Assembly: GCF_001428525.1 (NCBI RefSeq) | Contig: NZ_LMHW01000010.1 | Coordinates: 1,133,853 to 1,197,852 of the forward strand | Source of the DNA: Flavobacterium sp. Root186 | GTDB lineage: Bacteria > Bacteroidota > Bacteroidia > Flavobacteriales > Flavobacteriaceae | Reading direction: 5' to 3' | DNA: 64,000 nucleotides | In this document: positions 36,133 to 44,448 of the stretch, one piece after another | Layout of the letters: each line of letters opens with the position of its first letter | How positions within the stretch are numbered: the first letter of the stretch is position 1 | Program-made: the position numbers and the translations under genes | Notes under the pieces: generated by a model | Database searches by the model: none | Told to the model about the DNA's origin: nothing | The model's input: the letters and a program-made list of their open reading frames with translations, nothing else

Positions 36133-38868
36133 TTATCGATTAGAAGTACTGCGTTTATTCCATTTAATGTCACTCAGCATACCCGATTTAATTCCAATGA
36201 AGAAATTCCAGTTAGCGTTTGGTCCCATCGGATTCCAGTTAAAAGCCATTCTCCAGCTTAACAAATCTCTTTCAAAACGGAATTGAGTAAAAGTAACCCC
36301 TTTTTGAACAAAATCATAACCAGTAGAAACCCCGCCTTTCCATTTAGGCGTAATATCCATATTGGCAGAAATCATAATAGAGTTTCCGGATATTTTATTT
36401 TCTCTGGCAGTATTGGAATAAGTAAGCGAATACGCCATGGTCATATCCCAAGGAATTTTTGAACTAAAAAACTCGCTTACGACATCTTCGTCGCGTTCCG
36501 GTTCATTAGCAAACTGACTATTTCGGCTGTCATTTAAATCTGTGTTTGTTCCAAATAAGTCATCATTACGACCACCGTTTCGCTGACTTTGGGTGTTTTT
36601 TTCTTTTCCGGTTCCTTTATTCGAGAAAGAGTAGTTCATGGTAAGGTTTGCACTTGTCATTCTAAACAAACTTCCGCCATTATCAATATTATACTTGTTT
36701 ATAACATTTCCTGCGTTGTCGATAGCATAAGGATTTAAAACAGCCCCAAAATTGACATTCATTTTATTGTCAAAAAACTGTGTTCCTCCGCTTACTACAA
36801 TTGGCTGCCAAGCTAAAGCCTTTTTTCCGTCTGCACTAAAATTATAACTGGTGTTGAAGTTTAAATTGTTCAACAGCATTATTTTCTTAGGTTCCGTTTT
36901 TGTACTGTCTTTATCTCTTACTTTAGCTTCAAACGTATTGCTTAATGAAAACCCTACAATGTTCGAATTGCTTTGCCCTGGTGCGCCGTAAATACCATTT
37001 GCGAACCGCGAGTATTCATCGGTCGAAATTTTACCAGATGCATCAACTGTATAATGTTCATAATATTGATCAAAACTTGGCGTATACGAATACGTAAGAC
37101 TCGGTCTCATAACGTGGCGGATAGACTGAATTCTTTTGTCTTCACCAAAATTAAATGTACCGTAAATTGTAGTTCCTAAATTAGTGCTTAAATTATACGT
37201 TCTGTAAGAGTCAAAACCATTTACTGTTTTATCATCCACTTTTCCTTCACTTTCGTCAAAACCTTTCTTAATAGTTTTTGTTACCCAGGTTTCCTGATAG
37301 TTTGTTGATGCTCCGGCACTAAAATATTTGAATATTTTAAAGTTGGTACTAATAGGAATAGAGTGCTGCATACCAATTTGTGCGTCTCTAAACATTTGAG
37401 GCTTAAAAAACAATGAATCATAAGTAGTGATATTGTTTTTACCTGTTACGTTGTATTGCAGGTTGATGTTTTTGATAAACCCTTTTTTAACGCCATCTTT
37501 TCCAACAAAAGGATAAACACGATCAATACTTCCCTGAAGATTAGGAAGACTCATCTGGATTTGCTCTGTCTGCGTATTTTGCTGATGCGTAGCAGACAAC
37601 GAAATACGAGAACCCGGAATGGTGTTAAAAGTTTTGTTATATGAAATCGATGAACTTAATGTATTGTTCAAATTCGAACCAACGTTAGCCTGATTAATAG
37701 ACTGTTTAAAGTACTTGCTGCTACCCATGTTTACAGATGCACTAAAACTCGAATTAGGATTAGATTTTGTGTCTTTTGAATGAGACCACTGAATATTGTA
37801 AATATTTTGTTTTGAATAATCCGGATAACCTCTTTCGCTGCTAATCAAATTCTCAAATCGAATATTAACGTTTCCTCTATATTTATATCGGGTCGCATAC
37901 GCAGATTCAAAACGCATGGCATAACTACCATTGGTATAATAATCTCCCAAAACAGTCAAGTCATAATTATCACTCAAAGCAAAATAATAACCTCCATTTT
38001 GTAAAGAGAAACCTCTGGTATTCGAATCATTATAACTTGGGATAATAATACCCGAAACGCTTTTTTCCTGACTTAATGGAAAATAACCATAAGGCAATGC
38101 CAGCGGTGTAGGCACATCAGCAATAACCATTTGAGTTAAACCGGTAACAATTTTTTTTCCGGGAACAAATTTTATTTTGCTCGTTCTAAAGTAGTATTCC
38201 GGATTGTCAATATCCTGAGCCGTTGTTATACGTGCACCCTTTAGATAATAAACAGAATCATTTTCTTTTTTAGTAACCGCTGCTTTAATATTTAACTCAC
38301 CTTGTTTGGTTCTTGAATTGTAAATTAAAGCTTTTTTTGTTTTAAAGTTAAAGCGGATAGAATCGGGCTGTACCTCGCTTTCACCTTGTTTAAAGTTAGG
38401 GAACTGTACTAAAACTCCGGCAGAATCCTTAATTCTCCCGGCATAAACTTCATCTTTTTCATAATTCAAAACAATTATACCAGATTTTAGTTCAACATCT
38501 TTATAGTATAATTCAGCTTCATTATATAAAGTGATTAGTTTTCTCTTTTGATCGATTTTTGCGTAATCTTTTGCCTTGTACCTAACCTTACCGTCTAAAA
38601 AAGTCTTAGTAGGCCTGACTGTATCCAATTTTATAGTGTCATTAGGAATAATTTGAGGCTTATCTGTTTGTTTTGCAGCTGGTAAAGGCTTTTTTTTAGA
38701 TTTTATCTCTTGCGAATATAAATTACCACATCCCATTGTTAGGAAAAATGATATTAAAACGATATTAAATAAGTTTGTCTGCAAAGGTTTAAATGCTATT
38801 TTTGTAAAATTATGGCTTGTTTTTTGACATGTCAAACTTACATATAATTTTTTGGCAAAAATAATCAA
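36133..38868 (-). CDS. lptD: LptD-like LPS-assembly outer-membrane protein
   Basis: Up to 911 residues. A hydrophobic signal lies around residues 32-52 and ends NLYSQ, so the true start may be the TTG at 38784 (codon 29) or the first ATG. An N-terminal OstA-like beta-jellyroll (YNEAELYYKDVELKSG) is followed by a long C-terminal barrel that starts after PYGYFPLSQEKSVSGI. The protein places lipopolysaccharide in the outer leaflet. A Cys in the signal region (LTMGCG) mimics a lipobox but does not fit the family. It is divergent from the amidase, with overlapping leader regions. Confidence 0.9.
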   Translation of the reverse strand: MIIFAKKLYVSLTCQKTSHNFTKIAFKPLQTNLFNIVLISFFLTMGCGNLYSQEIKSKKKPLPAAKQTDKPQIIPNDTIKLDTVRPTKTFLDGKVRYKAKDYAKIDQKRKLITLYNEAELYYKDVELKSGIIVLNYEKDEVYAGRIKDSAGVLVQFPNFKQGESEVQPDSIRFNFKTKKALIYNSRTKQGELNIKAAVTKKENDSVYYLKGARITTAQDIDNPEYYFRTSKIKFVPGKKIVTGLTQMVIADVPTPLALPYGYFPLSQEKSVSGIIIPSYNDSNTRGFSLQNGGYYFALSDNYDLTVLGDYYTNGSYAMRFESAYATRYKYRGNVNIRFENLISSERGYPDYSKQNIYNIQWSHSKDTKSNPNSSFSASVNMGSSKYFKQSINQANVGSNLNNTLSSSISYNKTFNTIPGSRISLSATHQQNTQTEQIQMSLPNLQGSIDRVYPFVGKDGVKKGFIKNINLQYNVTGKNNITTYDSLFFKPQMFRDAQIGMQHSIPISTNFKIFKYFSAGASTNYQETWVTKTIKKGFDESEGKVDDKTVNGFDSYRTYNLSTNLGTTIYGTFNFGEDKRIQSIRHVMRPSLTYSYTPSFDQYYEHYTVDASGKISTDEYSRFANGIYGAPGQSNSNIVGFSLSNTFEAKVRDKDSTKTEPKKIMLLNNLNFNTSYNFSADGKKALAWQPIVVSGGTQFFDNKMNVNFGAVLNPYAIDNAGNVINKYNIDNGGSLFRMTSANLTMNYSFSNKGTGKEKNTQSQRNGGRNDDLFGTNTDLNDSRNSQFANEPERDEDVVSEFFSSKIPWDMTMAYSLTYSNTARENKISGNSIMISANMDITPKWKGGVSTGYDFVQKGVTFTQFRFERDLLSWRMAFNWNPMGPNANWNFFIGIKSGMLSDIKWNKRSTSNR

Positions 38869-38917
38869 TTGTAAAAATTATAACAGCTGCGTTTTATTAA
38901 AATTAACTTTTAGATTT

Positions 38918-40033
38918 ATGAATAGATTAAACAAAATTAAGGTAATCTTTACCTTTTTTCTAACAATAGCGTCATTTTGCACATATAGTCAGTCAAATGT
39001 TTTTAAAGTAACACTTGATGCCGGACACGGAGATCACGATTTTGGTGCAGTTTACAGCGGGCGGATTGAAAAAAATATTGCCTTGGCTATTGTTTTAAAA
39101 GTGGGGAAAATTTTAGAGCTTAATCCGAATATTAATGTAATCTATACTCGTAAAACAGATGTGTTTATTGATTTGGTCGAAAGAGCCAATATCGCAAACA
39201 GAGCCAATTCTAATATTTTTGTTTCTATACATTGTAACGCAAATAAAAATACAGCAGCAGATGGTACAGAAACCTATGTAATGGGTTTAAGTAAAGTTGC
39301 GTCAAATCTTGAAGCTGCGAAAAAAGAGAACTCGGTAATTACTTTAGAGAAAGATTATAAACGTAAGTACGATGGTTTTGATCCAAATTCTCCAGAACAA
39401 ATGGTTGGAATTACTTTAATGCAGGAAGAATATCTTGATAATAGTATTTCATTAGCAAGTAAAATTGAAGATAATTTTGAAAGACTAGGAAAAAAAATCA
39501 GACAAGGTGGTGTAAAACAAGCACCATTTATGGTACTTCACAAAGCTTATATGCCAAGAGTTTTAGTTGAAACCGGCTTTGTATCTAATCCAACAGAAGG
39601 AAATATTCTAAATTCTGAAGAAGGACAGGATGATATCGCAAAAGCAATTGCAGAGGCTATTTTGAGCTACAAAAGAGAATATTTTGGTTCAGGAACTCCA
39701 GAAGCAGTAGAAGCTAAACCAGTAAAAGACACTTCAACTCCAAAGAAAACTAAAGTTGTAGAAGCACCTGCAGCTCCAAAAGGAACATTCTTTAAAGTAC
39801 AGCTTATTGCAAGTATCAAAAAAACACCGTTAGAGCCTAAAAATTTTAAAGGATTAAAGAATGTAACTATGATCTACGAAAACAATATTTATAAATATTT
39901 CTATCAGGAAACTGCCGATTATGAAGCTGCAAAAAAATATCTGGAAGAAGCTAAAAATAAAGGATATGGCGCTGCATATTTGATTGCAACAAAAGACGGA
40001 GAAAAAATCAGTATTCAGGATGCTGTCAAATAA
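38918..40033 (+). CDS. N-acetylmuramoyl-L-alanine amidase with SPOR-like domain
   Basis: 371 residues from the ATG at 38918, which puts a signal peptide (ending CTYSQ) at the N-terminus; the longer frame from 38852 adds non-secretory sequence. Amidase_3 motifs: LDAGHGDHD (zinc His), RIEKN (zinc Glu), VSIHCNAN (zinc His) and VETGF (catalytic Glu). After a Lys/Pro-rich linker, a C-terminal domain (FFKVQLIAS onwards) looks like a SPOR domain, which would target it to septal denuded glycan. It cuts peptidoglycan cross-stems during division. The MCE protein follows 51 bases later. Confidence 0.9.
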   Translation: MNRLNKIKVIFTFFLTIASFCTYSQSNVFKVTLDAGHGDHDFGAVYSGRIEKNIALAIVLKVGKILELNPNINVIYTRKTDVFIDLVERANIANRANSNIFVSIHCNANKNTAADGTETYVMGLSKVASNLEAAKKENSVITLEKDYKRKYDGFDPNSPEQMVGITLMQEEYLDNSISLASKIEDNFERLGKKIRQGGVKQAPFMVLHKAYMPRVLVETGFVSNPTEGNILNSEEGQDDIAKAIAEAILSYKREYFGSGTPEAVEAKPVKDTSTPKKTKVVEAPAAPKGTFFKVQLIASIKKTPLEPKNFKGLKNVTMIYENNIYKYFYQETADYEAAKKYLEEAKNKGYGAAYLIATKDGEKISIQDAVK

Positions 40034-40058
40034 TCGTCACAAGTTCGAATATTTATAC

Positions 40059-40066
40059 TAATTTTG
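40059..40066 (+). promoter_or_regulatory. Possible -7 promoter element upstream of the MCE protein
   Basis: TAATTTTG fits TAnnTTTG and lies 18 bases before the TTG start of the MCE gene. No good -33 TTG is seen at the right distance, so it is tentative. Confidence 0.35.
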
Positions 40067-40084
40067 TAACAAACACTTAGAATT

Positions 40085-41050
40085 TTGAAACTAACAAGAG
40101 AAATTAAAACGGCTGTATTAGTCATAGCGTCTATTTTATTATTTATCTGGGGCTACAGTTTTTTAAAAGGAAAAGACCTTTTTACTAATTATAAAACATT
40201 ATATGCTGAATATGATAATGTTGAAGAACTGACACAATCAGCACCGGTTACCATAAACGGGCTTATAGTGGGTAAGGTAAATAAAATTACAATCAATGAA
40301 GCCACAGGAAAATTATTAGTTGAACTTCAATTAAAAACAGATTTTCCTATTTCTAAAACAAGTAAAGCATCTTTATATTCTGCAAGTTTAATAGGAGGAA
40401 AGCAAATTGCTATTATTCCAAATTTAGCAGATAAAGAACTTGCAGAAGACGGACAGACACTTGAGTCTGTTGTTAAACTAGGATTAACTGAATCTTTAGG
40501 AGGAAAAATCGAGCCAATTACATTGAAATTGGATAAGATGCTCTTAAATATTGATAATCTGGTTACTGGATTAAACAATGTTTTAGATAAAAAAACACAA
40601 GAAGATTTAAAGAAAACTTTAGCTGAATTGAGCCAGACAATGGAGCAGTTTCATAGAGCTTCAGGAAGTATCAACAATATCTTAGATACTAACAAAGGCC
40701 AGATCAACGGAGTTGTGACAAACTTTAATAAAATGTCAAGCAACTTTAATAAAATATCTGATTCTTTAAATAAAGCCGATCTTGGAAAAACAGTTCGTAA
40801 TCTAAACCAGACTTTGGCAAAAGTAGATGGTATTATGGCTAATTTAAATTCTGGAAAAGGTACAGCAGGTAAATTGTTAAGCGATGATGCGCTTTACAAC
40901 AACCTTGCAAAAACTTCAAAAGAACTTGAATTGTTATTACAAGATGTTCGTCTGTATCCAACACGTTATGTAAATGTTTCTCTTTTTGGAAAGAAAAATA
41001 AACCTTATGTAGCACCTGCAGGAGAAACAAATTCAACTGATAAAAAATAA
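40085..41050 (+). CDS. MlaD/MCE-domain lipid-transport protein
   Basis: 321 residues starting at a TTG, with no ATG or GTG in a better place; the N-terminus KLTREIKTAVLVI and the membrane helix fit family starts. An MCE domain follows (YDNVEELTQSAPVTINGLIVGKV). The C-terminal half is a long coiled coil (residues about 150-270), as in MlaD/PqiB-like substrate-binding proteins. Such proteins carry phospholipids between membranes with an ABC transporter, not encoded here. The Fe-S protein begins 5 bases downstream, so the genes share a transcript. Confidence 0.85.
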   Translation: MKLTREIKTAVLVIASILLFIWGYSFLKGKDLFTNYKTLYAEYDNVEELTQSAPVTINGLIVGKVNKITINEATGKLLVELQLKTDFPISKTSKASLYSASLIGGKQIAIIPNLADKELAEDGQTLESVVKLGLTESLGGKIEPITLKLDKMLLNIDNLVTGLNNVLDKKTQEDLKKTLAELSQTMEQFHRASGSINNILDTNKGQINGVVTNFNKMSSNFNKISDSLNKADLGKTVRNLNQTLAKVDGIMANLNSGKGTAGKLLSDDALYNNLAKTSKELELLLQDVRLYPTRYVNVSLFGKKNKPYVAPAGETNSTDKK

Positions 41051-41055
41051 TTGTA

Positions 41056-42387
41056 ATGAGTTATTTAGATAATATTTTATTCGCCGTACTTCTTGTCGTA
41101 GGTTTTGGTTTTTTTGCAGCGAGCGTAAAAAAAATCATCCGCAACATTAATTTAGGAGTTGACGTAGATAGAAAAGATAATCCTAAAGCTCGTTGGAAAA
41201 ACATGGCTTTGATTGCTCTTGGGCAGTCAAAAATGGTGAGACGCCCTGTTGCCGGAATACTTCATATCTTGGTATATGTAGGTTTTGTAATTATTAATAT
41301 TGAATTACTAGAAATTATAATCGATGGGTTATTGGGAACTCATAGAATTTTTGCCCCTTATTTAGGTGTAGTTTATGATGTTTTAATTGCTTCATTTGAA
41401 ATATTAGCCATACTTGTAATTTTTGCTGTTACAGTTTTCTGGTTAAGGAGAAACTTTATCAGACTGAAACGTTTTGTACATTCTGATTTAACAGGATTTC
41501 CTAAAAGCGATGCGAATTACATTTTGTATTTTGAGACCGTTTTGATGATCTTGTTTTTATTAATGAACGCTTCTGACCTGCATTTGCAAAATGTTCCCGG
41601 AGCAGTTTTTTATAAAGCAGGAACTTTTCCGGTAAGTCAGTTTATCGCTCCAATTTTTAATGGACTTTCAAACGAATTAGTAGTACTATTGTTTGAAGTG
41701 TTTTGGTGGCTTCATATTGCAGGTATTATGGTTTTTATGAACTATTTATACTTCTCAAAACATTTGCATATACTTTTAGCGTTTCCAAATACATACTTTG
41801 CAAACTTAAAACCAGAAGGTCAGTTTGATAATTTAGCTTCAGTAACAAAAGAAGTGAAGCTGATGATGGATCCAAACGCAGATCCTTTTGCGGCAGCTCC
41901 GGTTGATGAAAATGCTGTTCCGTCTAAATTTGGCGCAAGTGATGTTCAGGATTTAAACTGGGTTCAGCTTTTAAACGCTTATACTTGTACAGAATGTGGT
42001 CGTTGTACCTCTTCATGTCCAGCAAACCAAACGGGTAAAAAATTGTCTCCGCGTAAAATTATGATGGATACAAGAGATCGTTTAACTGAGGTTGGGAAAA
42101 ATATAGATGCCAATAAAGGTGTTTTTGTTCCGGATAATAAAACATTATTAAACGATTATATCACACCAGAAGAATTATGGGCTTGTACATCATGCAATGC
42201 TTGTGTAGAAGAATGCCCCGTAAATATTAGTCCTTTATCTATTATTATGGATATGCGTCGTTATTTAGTAATGGAGCAGAGTGCTGCGCCAATGTCATTG
42301 AATGCAATGATGACCAATATCGAAAATAATGGAGCGCCATGGCAGTACAGCCAGCAGGACCGATTGAATTGGAAAAACGAGAATTAG
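41056..42387 (+). CDS. Membrane-bound 4Fe-4S dicluster oxidoreductase subunit
   Basis: 443 residues. Five hydrophobic helices occupy the first 240 residues, resembling the nitrate-reductase gamma-like membrane part. Two 4Fe-4S clusters follow: CTECGRCTSSCP and CTSCNACVEECP. These proteins are heterodisulfide-reductase/GlpC-like electron carriers to the quinone pool. The cysteine-rich partner lies 128 bases downstream. The donor is unknown; in related bacteria such pairs act with electron-transfer flavoproteins or lactate or glycerol-phosphate oxidation, none of which are visible here. Confidence 0.82.
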   Translation: MSYLDNILFAVLLVVGFGFFAASVKKIIRNINLGVDVDRKDNPKARWKNMALIALGQSKMVRRPVAGILHILVYVGFVIINIELLEIIIDGLLGTHRIFAPYLGVVYDVLIASFEILAILVIFAVTVFWLRRNFIRLKRFVHSDLTGFPKSDANYILYFETVLMILFLLMNASDLHLQNVPGAVFYKAGTFPVSQFIAPIFNGLSNELVVLLFEVFWWLHIAGIMVFMNYLYFSKHLHILLAFPNTYFANLKPEGQFDNLASVTKEVKLMMDPNADPFAAAPVDENAVPSKFGASDVQDLNWVQLLNAYTCTECGRCTSSCPANQTGKKLSPRKIMMDTRDRLTEVGKNIDANKGVFVPDNKTLLNDYITPEELWACTSCNACVEECPVNISPLSIIMDMRRYLVMEQSAAPMSLNAMMTNIENNGAPWQYSQQDRLNWKNEN

Positions 42388-42399
42388 AGTAGTTTAAAT

Positions 42400-42505
42400 G
42401 GTTAATTGCTTAACCGTTGAATCGATTAAATAAAATAAAGTGAGGTTTTTTTCGTGATGGTTAATTTAAACTGATTAACCAAATTAACGATTAACCGATT
42501 TAACA
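42400..42505. repeat. Degenerate heptamer repeats (TTAAC type)
   Basis: Spacing of about 7-8 bases between GATTAAC-like units. The clearest run is 42472-42501, where GATTAACC, AAATTAAC, GATTAACC and GATTTAAC follow one another. It fills the gap between the two Fe-S genes. Confidence 0.5.
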
Positions 42506-42515
42506 AAATAAGAAG

Positions 42516-43307
42516 ATGTCAGAAAGTTTAGTAGTGCCAACAATGGCAGAAATGCTAGCCCAGGGAACACAGCCAGAAGTTTTATTTTGGGTTGGTTGCG
42601 CAGGGAGTTTTGATGATAGAGCAAAAAAAATTACAAAGGCATTTGTACGTATTTTAAATCGTACCAATGTTTCTTTTGCGGTATTAGGTACAGAAGAGAG
42701 TTGTACTGGCGATCCTGCAAAAAGAGCCGGAAATGAATTTTTATTTCAAATGCAGGCCATGATGAATATCGAGGTTTTAAATGCTTATGAAGCAAAAAAA
42801 ATCGTTACAGCTTGTCCGCATTGTTTTAATACTTTAAAAAATGAATATCCTGAATTAGGAGGAAACTATGAAGTTATTCATCATACAGAATTCCTGAAAT
42901 CATTAATTGATGACGGAAGACTTACGGTTGAAGGCGGGCAGTTTAAAGGAAAGAAAATTACTTTCCATGATCCTTGTTATTTAGGAAGAGCCAATAAAGT
43001 ATACGAAGCACCAAGAGATTTAATTCAGAAATTAGACGTTGAATTAGTCGAAATGAAACGTTCTAAAGCAAATGGATTATGCTGTGGAGCAGGTGGAGCG
43101 CAGATGTTTAAAGATGCTGAACCAGGAAATAAAGAAGTAAATGTACTGCGTACAGAAGACGCATTAGAAGTTCAGCCGGATATTATCGCTGCCGGATGCC
43201 CTTTCTGTAATACGATGTTAACCGATGGTATCAAACATCAGGAAAAAGAAGGACAGGTAAAAGTGCTGGATATCGCAGAGTTAATTGCGAATGCACAGGA
43301 TTTGTAG
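42516..43307 (+). CDS. Cysteine-rich CCG-domain Fe-S protein (HdrB-like)
   Basis: 263 residues with two CCG-type cysteine-rich domains: an N-terminal GCAGSFD with later CTGDPAKR and CPHC, then HDPCYLGR with LCCGAGG and CPFC. These sites bind a non-cubane 4Fe-4S cluster and are typical of HdrB, GlpC and LutA. It pairs with the membrane 4Fe-4S subunit upstream to form an oxidoreductase complex. The substrate is not determinable from sequence. Confidence 0.85.
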   Translation: MSESLVVPTMAEMLAQGTQPEVLFWVGCAGSFDDRAKKITKAFVRILNRTNVSFAVLGTEESCTGDPAKRAGNEFLFQMQAMMNIEVLNAYEAKKIVTACPHCFNTLKNEYPELGGNYEVIHHTEFLKSLIDDGRLTVEGGQFKGKKITFHDPCYLGRANKVYEAPRDLIQKLDVELVEMKRSKANGLCCGAGGAQMFKDAEPGNKEVNVLRTEDALEVQPDIIAAGCPFCNTMLTDGIKHQEKEGQVKVLDIAELIANAQDL

Positions 43308-43397
43308 AAAAAGGTTCTGGGGTTCTAAGATGCTAAGGTTCTAAGTTTTTTTAACTTGAAACCTGAAACAAAACAAACAAAATAAACAAAGATTAAA

Positions 43398-43880
43398 ATG
43401 TATATACCTTTTGAAAATTTACCTGGTGAATCAAGAGTTTGGATTTACCAATCGAACAGAAAATTTTCTGAGGAAGAGTTTTCTGAAATCGAAACAGATT
43501 TAAAAGCTTTTGTAGAAGAATGGGCCGCACACGGAACAAGTCTTGAAGCTTCATTTTTGCTTAAATACAATCGTTTTATAATATTAGCCGTAAATCAGGA
43601 TGTTCAGGCTGCTACAGGCTGTTCTATTGATAGTTCGGTAGAATTTATTCAAGGTTTAGAGAAGAAGTACAACGTCGATTTATTGGATAAAATGAATGTT
43701 ACTTTTAAACTTGGAGAACATATTGCACATAAACCATTAATTGATTTCAAGAAAATGGTAAAAGATAAATCAGTTTCTGAGAATACAATTGTTTTCAATA
43801 ATTTAGTAAACAATATTGAAGAATTCAATGAATCATGGGAAGTTCCTGCTGCCGACAGCTGGCATAGCAGATTTTTCTAA
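43398..43880 (+). CDS. Conserved Flavobacteriia protein of unknown function
   Basis: 160 residues. It starts MYIPFENLPGESRVWIYQ and contains a WAAHGTSLEASFLL segment and a short HSRFF C-terminus. The Phe/Trp-rich strands suggest a compact alpha/beta domain. As I remember, similar proteins are labelled ABC transporter ATPase in databases, but no Walker A, signature or Walker B motif is present, so that label looks wrong. It follows the Fe-S pair by about 90 bases and ends at its own terminator. Confidence 0.7.
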   Translation: MYIPFENLPGESRVWIYQSNRKFSEEEFSEIETDLKAFVEEWAAHGTSLEASFLLKYNRFIILAVNQDVQAATGCSIDSSVEFIQGLEKKYNVDLLDKMNVTFKLGEHIAHKPLIDFKKMVKDKSVSENTIVFNNLVNNIEEFNESWEVPAADSWHSRFF

Positions 43881-43903
43881 GAGAGATTTATAATATATTT
43901 GAG

Positions 43904-43937
43904 AGGCATGAAATTTTAGATTTTGTGCCTTTTTTAT
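43904..43937 (+). terminator. Terminator after the 160-residue protein
   Basis: AGGCATGAAAT pairs with ATTTTGTGCCT (with two G-U pairs), followed by a T-run. It starts 24 bases after the stop codon. Confidence 0.75.
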
Positions 43938-43946
43938 TGTTTTATT

Positions 43947-44002
43947 GTTTCAGGTTTAAAGTTTCAAGTTTCAGGTTTTAGGTTTCAAGTTTCAGGTTTC
44001 AG
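43947..44002. repeat. Eight tandem 7-base repeats (GTTTCAG type)
   Basis: Eight consecutive units of GTTTCAG, GTTTAAA, GTTTCAA or GTTTTAG, with exact 7-base periodicity. It is noncoding and sits between the terminator and an inverted-repeat element in a 568-base gene-free gap (43881-44448). Confidence 0.85.
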
Positions 44003-44011
44003 GTTACGCCA

Positions 44012-44146
44012 AAGTTTGTCATTCCGAGGAACGAGGAATCTCCACAAGTAGCTCTACAAAGATTGGCGATATACGGTAAGGAGTTTCTTAAGGAGATTGC
44101 TTCGTCAGTTCGCTACGCTCGTGTCCTCGTTCCGAATGACAAACTT
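44012..44146. repeat. Inverted-repeat (MITE-like) element
   Basis: The left end AAGTTTGTCATTCCGAGGAA and the right end (44125-44146) are inverted copies with a 3-base bulge; both end in AAGTTTGTCATTC and its complement. The 135-base element has no coding capacity. The sequence type (GTCATTCCGAGGAACGAGG) is common in Bacteroidota intergenic DNA, as I recall. Confidence 0.65.
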
Positions 44147-44227
44147 AGTGCGATATAACTTTGTCAAAGTTTTATAATTTGCCAAAGTTGCCGTTAAGCA
44201 TGACTTATGAAAACAAAAACGTCTAAT

Positions 44228-44310
44228 CTAGCCCCGATGGGAGTGACATCCTTTTATGGTCTCGTTTCTTTAACGAGACCATAAAAGATAGAGCGGACAG
44301 CGGGACGAGT
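44228..44310. repeat. REP-like element with a perfect 16-bp hairpin
   Basis: CTAGCCCCGATGGGAGTGAC is followed by 16-base arms (44251-44266 and 44272-44287) that pair perfectly around TCTTT, then AGAGCGGACAGCGGGA. The flanking phrases resemble a repeat found throughout Flavobacterium genomes, as I recall. The hairpin could also stop transcription. The remaining bases to 44448 show no gene. Confidence 0.6.
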
Positions 44311-44448
44311 GGTCTTTTGATTGAAGATGTTCTGCTTCAATAAAAAACTATATTAATTAGAATTAATCTAATTTTGTCGAAAATCTAACAATTTAAAAGC
44401 CTAATTAAACGTGATTTTTGAGTACTTTCGTAGAATTAAATTTAATAC

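Noticed and set aside
38720..38740. Lipobox in the LptD signal region
   Set aside because: LptD is a barrel, not a lipoprotein; the Cys in LTMGCG is probably incidental.
43881..44448. Missed gene in the 568-base gap
   Set aside because: The gap consists of a terminator, heptamer repeats and two hairpin elements; no frame has protein-like composition.
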